64,000 bases of DNA from Pontibacillus salicampi (GTDB lineage Bacteria; Bacillota; Bacilli; Bacillales; BH030062), in the NCBI RefSeq assembly GCF_042434395.1, contig NZ_JBHLTP010000008.1, positions 81,587-145,586 of the forward strand, written 5' to 3'. A model generated the notes under the pieces. The model had not been told where the DNA came from, did no database searches, and saw only the letters and a list, made by a program, of their open reading frames with translations. The translations under genes were made by a program, and so were the position numbers. This document shows positions 51,536-59,953 of this stretch, piece after piece. Within the stretch, counting starts at the first letter, position 1. Each line of letters opens with the position of its first letter.

Positions 51536-52060
51536 TTAATAGCCCTGTGGTCGCTGAATAGACTTATAATACTGCCCTTTTTCCACATATTCTTTACGGA
51601 TACGCTCCATCTCCTTATTATCTTCATCGGTTAATTCTCGAACTACTTTAGCTGGTCTTCCAAATGCAAGCGTATTCGCTGGAATTTTTTTGTTAGGAGG
51701 TACGAGACTTCCAGCTCCAACAAAAGCTCCTTCTCCTACTTCACAGCCATCAAGCAAAGTTGTTCCCATTCCAATCAGTGCATTTTTTCTAACTGTAGCA
51801 GAATGAATCATCGCTTGATGCCCAACAGTAACCCCCTCTTCAATGGTTAAAGGTTTGTTTGGGCTTTGGTGGAGTAGACTTTGATCTTGAATGTTGGTCC
51901 CTTTCCCTATATGGACTGGTGCAACGTCTCCACGAATAACAGTTTGGAACCAAATGCTCACATTTTCCTCTAATGTGACATCTCCAGTCACAACAGCATC
52001 ATCTGCAAGGTAGACTGAATCATGAATTTTCGGGTATATTCCTTTATATTGGTATATCAT
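51536..52060 (-). CDS. ytoA: Gamma-carbonic anhydrase-like hexapeptide protein YtoA
   Basis: 174 residues from the ATG at 52060 after CAGGAGG on the minus strand; B. subtilis YtoA is about 171. It is a left-handed beta-helix made of hexapeptide repeats (VTGDVTLEENVSIW, VIRGDVAPVHIGKGTNIQD, ALIGMGTTLLDGCEVGEG) with a C-terminal helix. The metal-site histidines H64, H81 and H86 are present, as in Cam/YrdA-type proteins that bind zinc or iron as trimers. Whether it is an active carbonic anhydrase is unknown. The gene is divergent from ytpA, about 70 bases apart. Confidence 0.9.
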   Translation of the reverse strand: MIYQYKGIYPKIHDSVYLADDAVVTGDVTLEENVSIWFQTVIRGDVAPVHIGKGTNIQDQSLLHQSPNKPLTIEEGVTVGHQAMIHSATVRKNALIGMGTTLLDGCEVGEGAFVGAGSLVPPNKKIPANTLAFGRPAKVVRELTDEDNKEMERIRKEYVEKGQYYKSIQRPQGY

Positions 52061-52137
52061 TTGAAACCTCCTGTAACATATGGTGTTATAAATAGTATAA
52101 CAAATGCACAAAACAGTAGGGGAAGGAAGCGATGGCG

Positions 52138-52926
52138 ATGAAAGAACAATTAGCAGCAAACCCTAAAGGTATTATGATAATCGTACATGGAGCTATGGAG
52201 CACTCCGGTCGATATGAAAACCTCGTTAGACAATGGAATGAATCTGGATATACTTGTATATATGGAGATTTACCTGCCCATGGAGAAACAGATGGTGTGA
52301 AAGGACACGTGGATTCCTTTCAAGAGTATATGGATGCCATCATAGAGTGGGTACGCCATGCAACTACATTTGGATTACCGATTTTTCTTTTAGGGCACAG
52401 TATGGGAGGGTTGGCAGTAATCCGTGTGTTAGAAGAAAATAACGTGATGCCGATTGAAGGTGTTGTGTTATCTTCTCCATGCCTCGGGCTAGTAGAACCT
52501 CCATCCAAAGCAATAAAATCAATGGCGAAGGGACTAAATGTGCTTGCACCGAAAACTATGGTCGATGGCAGCCTCAACCCTCACCATCTTACTAGAGACA
52601 CGCAAGCTATTAGAGAATTAGTGAATGATACATTGGTGTTAAAGAAGGTATCAGTACGGTGGTATAGCGAATTAGAGAAGGGGATGAGGCTGGCTTTTGA
52701 ACGAATGGAAGCCTATCCAGACATTCCTACTCTTGTCATGCAAGCTGGAAGCGATAAAATAGTAGATAAAGTACAAACGAAAAAGTGGTTTGATACCTTG
52801 AATATTAATGAAAAATCATATAAAGAATGGGCAAACTTGTATCATGAAATTTTTAATGATCCAGAGCGGAAGGACGTTTTTCATTACGCGAAGGGGTTTG
52901 TAGAGTTACATATCCCGAACACATAG
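52138..52926 (+). CDS. ytpA: Phospholipase YtpA (bacilysocin synthesis)
   Basis: 262 residues from the ATG at 52138; GGAAGGAAG gives it better spacing than the ATG at 52132. It is an alpha/beta hydrolase with VHGAMEHSGRY near the start, the nucleophile elbow GHSMGG, MQAGSDKIVD with the acidic residue and NLYHEIFNDPER with the catalytic histidine. In B. subtilis YtpA has lysophospholipase-type activity and makes the lysophospholipid antibiotic bacilysocin. The next gene, ytpB, begins 15 bases after the stop, matching the ytpAB operon. Confidence 0.92.
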   Translation: MKEQLAANPKGIMIIVHGAMEHSGRYENLVRQWNESGYTCIYGDLPAHGETDGVKGHVDSFQEYMDAIIEWVRHATTFGLPIFLLGHSMGGLAVIRVLEENNVMPIEGVVLSSPCLGLVEPPSKAIKSMAKGLNVLAPKTMVDGSLNPHHLTRDTQAIRELVNDTLVLKKVSVRWYSELEKGMRLAFERMEAYPDIPTLVMQAGSDKIVDKVQTKKWFDTLNINEKSYKEWANLYHEIFNDPERKDVFHYAKGFVELHIPNT

Positions 52927-52941
52927 AAGGGGGCTTTTACC

Positions 52942-54009
52942 TTGGCCGTTCCAAGTACACCAATTCACTTAATGTCCACTGTTTATCGAAAGATATTTCC
53001 ATATACTAATAAGGTGTTAAGCACATGGGAGGCAAGTGCTGAGCAAATACCAAATGCTGAGTTAAGAAAGCAGGCGCTAGACTCTATAGAGGATAAAACT
53101 TTTCATTGTGAAGGGGGAGCCATTTATAGTCTGCTCTCCCAAAATTATTGGAAAGAGGCTGTTCAATTTATTGTAGCTTATCAAACCATATCAGATTATC
53201 TTGATAATTTATGTGACAGAAGTACATCCCTTGACCCTAATGACTTCCAATGTTTGCATCAAGCTATGCAAGATGCATTAACCCCGGAAGCACAGCTAAA
53301 GGATTATTATGCTTTTCGAGAAGAAAAGGACGACGGTGGGTACTTAGCATCTCTTGTACAAACCTGTCAACATACCCTTCGTTCACTGCCAAATTACAAT
53401 CAACTTAAGCCTTACACAAAGGAATTGTGTGCTTTGTACTCTGATTTGCAGGTACATAAACATGTTACTTTAGAGGAACGAGAGCCTCGATTAAAGGAAT
53501 GGTTTACTCTATATTCCAATCGGTGGAATGATTTAAGCTGGTATGAGTTTTCGGCCTGTACAGGCTCCACTCTGGGAATATATTGTCTGGTGTCCTACGG
53601 ATTTGGACAAACTCTAACTGACGAACAGATACAGAACATATATGAAGGATATTTTCCATACATGCAAGGGCTACATATCCTATTAGATTATTTTATAGAC
53701 CAGGAAGAGGATTTAGTGGAAGGAGATTTAAATTTTTGTAACTATTATGATCATGAAGATCATATGAAGCAACGGTTTCGTTATTTCATTGAACAAACAC
53801 AAGCCCACGTTCAATCCCTGCCTCACGCCTCATTTCATCAGATGGTACAAAAAGGGTTGGTTGGTCTATACCTAGCGGATCGAAAAGTTGAATCCATAAA
53901 AGGCGCGAATGAAGTAGTGAAGGAATTGCTGAATGTAAGTGGAATGAAGGCTAAATTTTTCTACATGAATACAAAGCTGTATCATAAAATAAAGCCCGGG
54001 CTTGCCTAA
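52942..54009 (+). CDS. ytpB: Tetraprenyl-beta-curcumene synthase YtpB
   Basis: 355 residues starting with TTG at 52942 after GAAGGGGGC; the N-terminal block VPSTPIHLMSTVYRKIFP fits the family. It is an all-helical DUF2600 protein. In B. subtilis it cyclises tetraprenyl diphosphate to tetraprenyl-beta-curcumene, precursor of C35 sesquarterpenoids found in spores. The Asp-rich regions AYQTISDYLDNLCDR and YFIDQEEDLVEGDLNFCNYY are the likely diphosphate/Mg sites of this unusual terpene-synthase class. It is cotranscribed with ytpA. The stop codon is in the loop of a terminator. Confidence 0.92.
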   Translation: MAVPSTPIHLMSTVYRKIFPYTNKVLSTWEASAEQIPNAELRKQALDSIEDKTFHCEGGAIYSLLSQNYWKEAVQFIVAYQTISDYLDNLCDRSTSLDPNDFQCLHQAMQDALTPEAQLKDYYAFREEKDDGGYLASLVQTCQHTLRSLPNYNQLKPYTKELCALYSDLQVHKHVTLEEREPRLKEWFTLYSNRWNDLSWYEFSACTGSTLGIYCLVSYGFGQTLTDEQIQNIYEGYFPYMQGLHILLDYFIDQEEDLVEGDLNFCNYYDHEDHMKQRFRYFIEQTQAHVQSLPHASFHQMVQKGLVGLYLADRKVESIKGANEVVKELLNVSGMKAKFFYMNTKLYHKIKPGLA

Positions 54010-54026
54010 TAAGGCACCCGGGTTTT
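53995..54026. terminator. Bidirectional terminator over the ytpB stop codon
   Basis: CCCGGG (53995-54000) and TGCCT (54003-54007) pair with AGGCA (54012-54016) and CCCGGG (54017-54022), followed by TTTT. Confidence 0.8.
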
Positions 54027-54588
54027 ACTTTTTCTCCACAGCAAGAATAAATGGAGGTTTATTCACTTGATTGATGAAACCGTACCGTAGTACATTAAAT
54101 TCCTTTTGACTTAATTGGGACAAGTATTTGAGCAAAGCTTCTTTCTCCTCATCTCCACCAGAATGTCCATAATAGACAACCAATACGAGCATGCCTTCTT
54201 GCTTGAGACGGGATAATACTTCTTTGACGGATTCCAATGTAGTATCCGGCTTCGTAACTATAGTTTTGTCACTGCCTGGCAGGTATCCTAGATTATAAAT
54301 AGCACCGCCAATTTCTTCATGGAAATCTGGAATATATTTCACCAATTGATCGTGACTATCCTGAATCAGGTGAACATTCTTCAGTTGTTCTTCATGAATT
54401 CTGTCTTCCGTATTTAAGATAGCCTTCTCCTGTATGTCGAAGGAAAGAACGGTTCCTTCTTCCCCTACCAGTTTACTTAGAAAAACAGTATCATGACCAT
54501 TTCCAGCTGTGCCATCGACGACCATGTCTCCTTCTTCCACGCTGCTCGCTAATAAATAATGCGCGTATTCTAATACTCGTTGTAGCAT
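54025..54588 (-). CDS. ytqB: Class I SAM-dependent methyltransferase YtqB
   Basis: 187 residues of the rRNA-methylase family. The SAM motif is VVDGTAGNGHDTVFL (about 22-36), then VLSFDIQEKAI with the ribose-binding acid, and a later NLGYLPGSDKTI in place of the NPPY-like motif. Recent work on relatives assigned MnmM activity, the methylation of the 5-aminomethyl-2-thiouridine in tRNA; I mention this as family knowledge, not from the sequence. The start is adjacent to the end of ytqA, so the two form an operon with ytqA first. Confidence 0.88.
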   Translation of the reverse strand: MLQRVLEYAHYLLASSVEEGDMVVDGTAGNGHDTVFLSKLVGEEGTVLSFDIQEKAILNTEDRIHEEQLKNVHLIQDSHDQLVKYIPDFHEEIGGAIYNLGYLPGSDKTIVTKPDTTLESVKEVLSRLKQEGMLVLVVYYGHSGGDEEKEALLKYLSQLSQKEFNVLRYGFINQVNKPPFILAVEKK

Positions 54589-54589
54589 G

Positions 54590-55543
54590 TTATTTTGTCA
54601 CCTTTTCTATATAGTGTTTTCCTTGATAGCTGTTCCGATTAACAAGCTCCTCGTCAATGCTGTTGAGAACGTCCCATTTATTCATACTCCACATTGGTCC
54701 GATTAACAGATCAGTGGGACCGTCTCCTGTAATGCGATGCACAATCATTTCTGGTGGAAGGGTTTCTAACTGATCAACGACTAGCTGGATATAATTGTCT
54801 TTGGTAAGAAAGGAAAGTTCACCCTTCTCATATTGTTTTACCATCGGTGTTCCCTTCAGCAGATGAAGTAAGTGAATTTTAATCCCTTGCACATCTAATT
54901 CACTCACAGCTCGTGCCGATTCTAACATCATCTCATATGTCTCACCAGGTAACCCGTTTATTAGATGACTACAAACCCGAATACCGTGCTTTCGTAATTT
55001 TTCTACTCCCTCTACGTAGGTTTGGAAATTGTGAGCTCGGTTAATTTTTGCTGCGGTTACTTCATGAATGGTTTGGAGCCCGAGCTCTACCCAAAGGTAA
55101 GTACGCTTGTTTAATTCAGCTAAATACTCCACTACGTCATCGGGGAGACAATCAGGACGTGTTCCAATAGATAAGCCAATGACTCCTTCCTGCTGAAGCA
55201 CCTGTTCATATTTTTCTTTCAATACTTCTACTGGGGCATGGGTGTTTGTAAAAGCCTGAAAATAGGCGATATAGTGGCCTTCCTTCCATTTCCCATGCAT
55301 TTTATCTCTTTGTTTATGAAATTGTACTGCCAGGTCCTCTGCACGATCGCCAGCAAAATCTCCACTTCCAGCAGCAGAGCAAAAAGTACATCCTCCATAC
55401 GCTACTGTACCATCTCTATTTGGGCAGTCAAAGCCGCCATCTAACGCAACTTTAAAAACTTTATGACCGAAAGTATTTTTTAAATGGTAGTTCCAAGAAT
55501 GATACCTTTTTTGTCCAAAGGAATATGGAAACGGATTGTCCAT
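54590..55543 (-). CDS. ytqA: Radical SAM protein YtqA (TIGR01212 family)
   Basis: 317 residues from the ATG at 55543, which AAAAGGAGC precedes; the frame extends upstream to 55651 without support. The iron-sulfur cluster cysteines are C40, C52 and C55, in the spaced arrangement of this Elp3-like family (CPNRDGTVAYGGCTFC). LSIGTRPDCLPDDVV and WVELGLQTIHEVT are core barrel motifs. In relatives (MnmL) the protein makes 5-aminomethyl-2-thiouridine-type tRNA modifications together with the neighbouring methyltransferase, which would explain conserved linkage to ytqB. Confidence 0.9.
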   Translation of the reverse strand: MDNPFPYSFGQKRYHSWNYHLKNTFGHKVFKVALDGGFDCPNRDGTVAYGGCTFCSAAGSGDFAGDRAEDLAVQFHKQRDKMHGKWKEGHYIAYFQAFTNTHAPVEVLKEKYEQVLQQEGVIGLSIGTRPDCLPDDVVEYLAELNKRTYLWVELGLQTIHEVTAAKINRAHNFQTYVEGVEKLRKHGIRVCSHLINGLPGETYEMMLESARAVSELDVQGIKIHLLHLLKGTPMVKQYEKGELSFLTKDNYIQLVVDQLETLPPEMIVHRITGDGPTDLLIGPMWSMNKWDVLNSIDEELVNRNSYQGKHYIEKVTK

Positions 55544-55681
55544 GTATAAGCTCCTTTTCACGGATGAGTTGTCTAACAAGCATTGTAGCACGTCAGAGAC
55601 ATAATCCAAAGGAGAAAATAACAAAAGGATATACGTATAAGAATACGCCACTAGAACACATTAAAAGATGAGGTGATTACA

Positions 55682-55954
55682 ATGGCAACACGACAATCGA
55701 TAGAAAACATGATGACAGAAGCAAACCAGTGTCTTGAAACAGCTCGAGAACAATTAGATCGAGCAAACAAGCTAGGATATGAAGTAAATGAGGAGTACAC
55801 GGAAGCCCAATTGGCCTTAGAAGAATTAGAGCAGCAAATTGATAAGCTAATGGATAGTGCAAACCATCAACAAAAGGATCAGCTGCACCGCTTGCACTTG
55901 CAAGTATCCCAATACTTAAATGATATGATTTTAGACCATCAACAATTGAAATAA
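55682..55954 (+). CDS. ytzC: DUF2524 family protein YtzC
   Basis: 90 residues from the ATG at 55682 after GAGGTGAT. It is entirely helical and acidic (MTEANQCLETAREQLDRANK, AQLALEELEQQIDKLMDS), probably a coiled coil. Length and sequence style match B. subtilis YtzC. Function unknown. It is divergent from ytqA, as in B. subtilis. A terminator follows. Confidence 0.88.
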   Translation: MATRQSIENMMTEANQCLETAREQLDRANKLGYEVNEEYTEAQLALEELEQQIDKLMDSANHQQKDQLHRLHLQVSQYLNDMILDHQQLK

Positions 55955-55989
55955 CGTTGAGTAATGAGCACTTGTAACGTCAAAAAGTC

Positions 55990-56020
55990 AGAGCTTGCTG
56001 AACATGCAAGCTCTTTTTTT
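55990..56020 (+). terminator. ytzC terminator
   Basis: AGAGCTTGC (55990-55998) pairs with GCAAGCTCT (56006-56014), then a T run. Confidence 0.9.
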
Positions 56021-56143
56021 CATGCTGCGACTTGGTGAGCGTTCTATTGTGGTCTTGGGAATGGGCCATATCTGCCTCATCTTAAATAGCAGCACATGCT
56101 CATATGGAACATGCTTATACAACAACATTTCTAAAAAACAGTA

Positions 56144-56187
56144 TTGACTCCTCACATGTCATAGTGTACTATTTATCTAGTACACTA
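56144..56187 (+). promoter_or_regulatory. Promoter with overlapping 10-bp inverted-repeat operator (GntR/YtrA type)
   Basis: TTGACT (56144-56149), 17-base spacer, TACTAT (56167-56172). The arms TAGTGTACTA (56162-56171) and TAGTACACTA (56178-56187) are perfect complements with a 6-base spacer and cover the -10 box. The GntR/YtrA-like regulator encoded third-from-last in the same operon is the obvious candidate to bind it. Confidence 0.82.
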
Positions 56188-56223
56188 GAACGAAGATACA
56201 ATTTACAGGGGGTAGAACAAAAA

Positions 56224-57006
56224 ATGAGTGGTTTTAAAGGGTTATGGAAGAAAGAGTGGAGATTAACATTAGCGTTTCATATTTTTGTGTTGTTATTGCA
56301 GTTAGTTATTATTGGACTAACGTATTGGAGGGTTAGCTCCTTTAATGAGAATTTTGTACTAATTCCGATGCTTCTTATCTTAATTCTGCACATTTTCTAT
56401 TTACCGGGATTTATGCTAGTGAGCTTAGGTAAGGAAGCGAGAATGCTGCATTTATTCCTGCATTCTCCTCGGTCCATTCATACTATTATGGGAGCGAAGG
56501 CTTTAAATGGACTGCTTTTCATGGTGATTTCTCTTACTGTTATAAACGGATTAATCGTGTACGTGTTGAGCAGGACTGAATTGTTTACAGGGAAGGTTGG
56601 AGAGATAATTCGTCTATTATTATGGGGGGATGTTCAACTTATAGCCTTATCATTGGAATTCAGTATATTCTTATTCCTTCTTTGGACTATTCGCCAATTG
56701 TTGAAGAGCTATATTGGAAAGTGGAGTATTCTAATTACAATTCTCATTTTCATCGCCTTTCCATTTGTGACCTATTGGCTAACCACCCAACCATTTTATG
56801 AATTTATGACTTCTTGGGGTGAGGTTTCATTTGGATTTATCGATTTAATTCAAAATCTTGATCTTGATATCGGCAATTTTCAGATGGAAATAGAAGCAGA
56901 AGAGGATGCAACATGGTACATTGGTGAAGTTTTTGTAGAACTAATATTCACGGTTTTATTTTATTGGTTAGCTAGCTATTTGCTGGATAAAAAAGTAGAG
57001 GTGTAG
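56224..57006 (+). CDS. ABC transporter membrane protein, first gene of a ytr-type operon
   Basis: 260 residues from the ATG at 56224, after AGGGGGTAG; the open frame starting at 56104 would cross the operator and promoter. About six membrane segments are visible (for example 16-42, 52-75, 95-122, 140-165, 175-195 and near the C-terminus), with a large external loop near 200-235. No ATP-binding domain. It is probably the permease of the YtrB-like ATPase two genes downstream. Unlike B. subtilis, where ytrA is first, this membrane gene leads the operon. Confidence 0.78.
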   Translation: MSGFKGLWKKEWRLTLAFHIFVLLLQLVIIGLTYWRVSSFNENFVLIPMLLILILHIFYLPGFMLVSLGKEARMLHLFLHSPRSIHTIMGAKALNGLLFMVISLTVINGLIVYVLSRTELFTGKVGEIIRLLLWGDVQLIALSLEFSIFLFLLWTIRQLLKSYIGKWSILITILIFIAFPFVTYWLTTQPFYEFMTSWGEVSFGFIDLIQNLDLDIGNFQMEIEAEEDATWYIGEVFVELIFTVLFYWLASYLLDKKVEV

Positions 57007-57012
57007 TGAAAT

Positions 57013-57387
57013 ATGAGTCAAGAATTTCAGCGAGATAAACCAATCTACTTGCAAATAGTAGATCAATTATCGAATGAAATTATACGGGGAGAACGGAAGC
57101 CGGGAGATAAGCTCCCGTCTGTCCGAGAATGTGCGTTAGAAATGGGAGTGAATCCAAATACTATGTCAAGAGCCTATAAAGAGTTAGAAACATTACAAAT
57201 CGCTGAATCGAGGAGAGGTCAAGGGACCTTTGTTACAGAAGATGGTAATCGCCTCGGTCAGCTCCGGGAGGAAATGAAAAAAGACTACATTCAATCTTTT
57301 GTACAGGATATGAAGGATCTTGGGTTCTCATTAGACGAAATGCTAGAAGGATTACAAAGCTTTTCTACAAAGGGGGATGAACAATGA
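57013..57387 (+). CDS. ytrA: GntR family repressor, YtrA-like
   Basis: 124 residues. The winged helix-turn-helix fills about residues 8-75: RDKPIYLQIVDQLSNEIIRG, GDKLPSVRECALEMGVNPNT and a wing ending RRGQGTFV. The short C-terminal tail (about 80-124) has no ligand domain, as in the YtrA subfamily, which dimerises through it. B. subtilis YtrA represses its own ABC-transporter operon and is released by certain peptide antibiotics that bind lipid II. It lies seven bases after the membrane gene and overlaps the ATPase gene by four bases. Confidence 0.9.
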   Translation: MSQEFQRDKPIYLQIVDQLSNEIIRGERKPGDKLPSVRECALEMGVNPNTMSRAYKELETLQIAESRRGQGTFVTEDGNRLGQLREEMKKDYIQSFVQDMKDLGFSLDEMLEGLQSFSTKGDEQ

Positions 57388-58109
57388 TTGCCTTACAACA
57401 GGTGACGAAGAAGTATATAAATAAAACAGCTCTTAAAGATGTTTCGATAACGTTTGAAGCCGGAAAGATAACTGGCATAGTGGGGGAGAATGGCAGCGGT
57501 AAGTCAACAACCTTGAAGTTGATTGCAGGGCTATTGCAGCCAAGCAGCGGCAACGTGCTAGTGGACGAGGAAAGAGCTGGTAGGCGCATTAGCAGTAAAG
57601 TAGCCTATATGTCAGAGCTTGAATCAATATATTCGTTCTTTACTGTCGGGGACGCTGTCGACTTCTATGAGTCTCAATTTGAGGATTTTGATCGCAGCCA
57701 AGCAGAGGAGATACTTACCTTTATGAATCTAGAGCATCCTCAAAAGGTGAAGCATTTATCTAAAGGAAATAGAGGCAGGTTGAAAATGACTCTCACATTA
57801 GCAAGGCATGCTCCTTATATTTTGTTAGACGAACCTTTTTCAGGCTTAGATCCAATGGTTAGGAATTCGATTGTGAAAGGACTTATCAAATTTATAGATT
57901 TAGATAAACAAGCACTCATTATTACAACTCATGAAATTAAAGAGATTGAGCCGATTCTCGATGATGTAATTGCCATTAAGCAAGGCAGCATTCTTGGAAG
58001 GGAAGAAGTCGAGGATCTCCGAGGTAATGGGCATAGTGTTGTAGATTGGTTAGAGCAGGTTTATGGAGGTGGATCACTTGAGTACAACAGCAGTCGTACA
58101 ATTAGATAA
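57384..58109 (+). CDS. ytrB: ABC transporter ATP-binding protein, YtrB-like
   Basis: 241 residues. Walker A GENGSGKST is near 34-42 and Walker B YILLDEPFSGLDP near 147-159. The signature is LSKGNRGRLKM, a variant in which the usual GGQ is replaced, as in the YtrB subgroup. The H-loop is in TTHEIKEIE. The 5' end overlaps the regulator by four bases; the 3' end overlaps the next ATPase by 32 bases. It likely pairs with the first membrane protein of the operon. Confidence 0.88.
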   Translation: MIALQQVTKKYINKTALKDVSITFEAGKITGIVGENGSGKSTTLKLIAGLLQPSSGNVLVDEERAGRRISSKVAYMSELESIYSFFTVGDAVDFYESQFEDFDRSQAEEILTFMNLEHPQKVKHLSKGNRGRLKMTLTLARHAPYILLDEPFSGLDPMVRNSIVKGLIKFIDLDKQALIITTHEIKEIEPILDDVIAIKQGSILGREEVEDLRGNGHSVVDWLEQVYGGGSLEYNSSRTIR

Positions 58110-58992
58110 TCTTAGTAAAACAATTAAAGGCAAGAAGCTTATCCATAACGTTAATCTGGATTTGTATGGTGGAGAGGTGTTTGGATTCCTCGGTCCAAAT
58201 GGCGCAGGAAAAACGACTACCATTCGAATGATGGTAGGTTTAATGAAACCAACCTCCGGCAGTGTGAAAATAAATGGAGTAGATTTACAGGAACAATTTG
58301 AAACAGCTGTCAGCCAAGTAGGGGCTATCGTGGAAAACCCAGAGCTATATAAGCATTTATCTGGATACCAGAACCTGATTCATTATAGTCGAATGCACAA
58401 AGGCATTACGAAGAAACGATTACAGGAAGTGATAGACCAAGTAGGGCTGACGAATCGAATTCATGATAAAGTAAAAAGCTACTCGCTTGGAATGAGGCAG
58501 CGTTTAGGGTTGGGTCAGGCGCTGCTTCATAGCCCCAAGTTCCTTATCCTTGATGAACCTACCAATGGGTTAGACCCCGCTGGGATAAGGGAGTTTCGTA
58601 CGTATCTTCGCCAAATTGCTCAAGAGGATAATGTGTGTATTTTAGTATCGAGTCACCTGTTGTCTGAGATTGAGCTAATGTGTGATCGTGTTGGAATTAT
58701 TCAAAAAGGAACTCTTATCGATATCAAGCAAGTTCATGGGGACGACCAGCAAGTGGAGTGGAAATTTGTGTTAGATCAACCTGCTCAAGCAATGCAGCTG
58801 CTTTCTACTAATATAAAGGAAGAAGTTCGAGCAACTACAGATGGTGTTAGTGTAACCATCAGCCAAGAGCAGGTTCCAGCAGTGAATAAGCTATTGGTAG
58901 AAGCAGGCTTCAACATATATAGCATTGAATCCACTAGAGAAACATTAGAAGACGAGTTCTTGAAGGTAACGAGGGGGGAGCAGGTTGGGTAA
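58078..58992 (+). CDS. ABC transporter ATP-binding protein (BcrA/bacitracin-type)
   Basis: 304 residues from a TTG at 58078, which GGAGGTGGAT precedes; the ATG at 58063 overlaps that site. Walker A GPNGAGKTT, signature YSLGMRQRLGLGQ, Walker B FLILDEPTNGLDP and the H-loop in SSHLLSEIE are all canonical. A C-terminal extension (about 215-304) is typical of BcrA/NatA-type drug or ion exporters. It forms a pair with the ABC-2 permease that starts eight bases before its end. Confidence 0.9.
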   Translation: MSTTAVVQLDNLSKTIKGKKLIHNVNLDLYGGEVFGFLGPNGAGKTTTIRMMVGLMKPTSGSVKINGVDLQEQFETAVSQVGAIVENPELYKHLSGYQNLIHYSRMHKGITKKRLQEVIDQVGLTNRIHDKVKSYSLGMRQRLGLGQALLHSPKFLILDEPTNGLDPAGIREFRTYLRQIAQEDNVCILVSSHLLSEIELMCDRVGIIQKGTLIDIKQVHGDDQQVEWKFVLDQPAQAMQLLSTNIKEEVRATTDGVSVTISQEQVPAVNKLLVEAGFNIYSIESTRETLEDEFLKVTRGEQVG

Positions 58993-59935
58993 AGTATTCG
59001 CACTCTGTCGAAATGAATGGATGAAACTAATCCGGACCAAAAGTACATGGGCTATGGCAATTATCCTGTTAGTAGCAACTTTTGCAGTAGGCGGTTTACT
59101 AAAATGGCAAATGGTTGATAATACAGATGAGACTAATAATTGGAAACAAGCAGTCCAGCAGGATATACAACAATACACAGCTGCAAAGCAAGGAGCAGAG
59201 GAAGGAAGCTTTGTATATAAGAAAGCAGAGGAACAAATACAAATAGCCAAACAGCAGCTAGCTGATAACAATAAAACAGTCGAGCAAGGCTCCTTCTGGT
59301 GGTCAGTAGACAGCCTGAAATCGGTGAGCAGTCTTATTATATTATTTGGTGTAATTATGGGAGCTAGTATAGTATCATCCGAATATACTAACGGTACGAT
59401 TAAACTGCTAGCCATCAGACCTGTATCAAGAGGGAAAATTTTATTGAGCAAATATTTGACCGTTATTGGAGCAACTATCGTATTTGCTATAGGTATGCTG
59501 TTTGTTTCTATGATTGCCTCGATTGTCTATTTCCCTTACGAAGGCACTAGTTCCTATATGATGATTAATGGGGAGGTAAGCAGCGTCTCTCCGTTTTGGG
59601 GTATTGCTAAGTGGTACGTGTATAGTTTTGTAGGAGTTATTGCATACACTACTATCTCCTTCTTTATTGCTACATTAATTCGCTCTAATGCAATGGCAAT
59701 TGGCATAACGATGTTCTTACTTTTCACCTCTTCTACTGCAATGACCATGTTATATCAGTTTGATTGGTATAAATATGTCTTATTTGGTCATACTGGGTTT
59801 TCAAGCTATTTATCTATAAATGTTCCATTTACAGATATTGGTCCCCTGTTATCACTTGGAATTGTAGGAGCATATGTTATTGCTTTTTATTTGATAAGTT
59901 ATCTATCCTTTACCAAACGGGATATAGCTGTATAA
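58985..59935 (+). CDS. ABC-2 type transporter permease
   Basis: 316 residues starting with TTG at 58985, after GAGGGGGGAG. The first membrane segment (about 20-37) is followed by a long extracytoplasmic charged loop (about 45-105, NWKQAVQQDIQQYTAAKQGA) and five more membrane segments in the C-terminal two thirds. SSEYTNGTIKLLAIRPVSRG (about 133-152) is the usual ABC-2 intracellular block. It is the last gene of the operon and the partner of the preceding BcrA-like ATPase. Substrate unknown; antimicrobial-peptide export or sensing is plausible from context. Confidence 0.87.
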   Translation: MGKVFALCRNEWMKLIRTKSTWAMAIILLVATFAVGGLLKWQMVDNTDETNNWKQAVQQDIQQYTAAKQGAEEGSFVYKKAEEQIQIAKQQLADNNKTVEQGSFWWSVDSLKSVSSLIILFGVIMGASIVSSEYTNGTIKLLAIRPVSRGKILLSKYLTVIGATIVFAIGMLFVSMIASIVYFPYEGTSSYMMINGEVSSVSPFWGIAKWYVYSFVGVIAYTTISFFIATLIRSNAMAIGITMFLLFTSSTAMTMLYQFDWYKYVLFGHTGFSSYLSINVPFTDIGPLLSLGIVGAYVIAFYLISYLSFTKRDIAV

Positions 59936-59953
59936 GTGGGGGGGAAGGCATAC

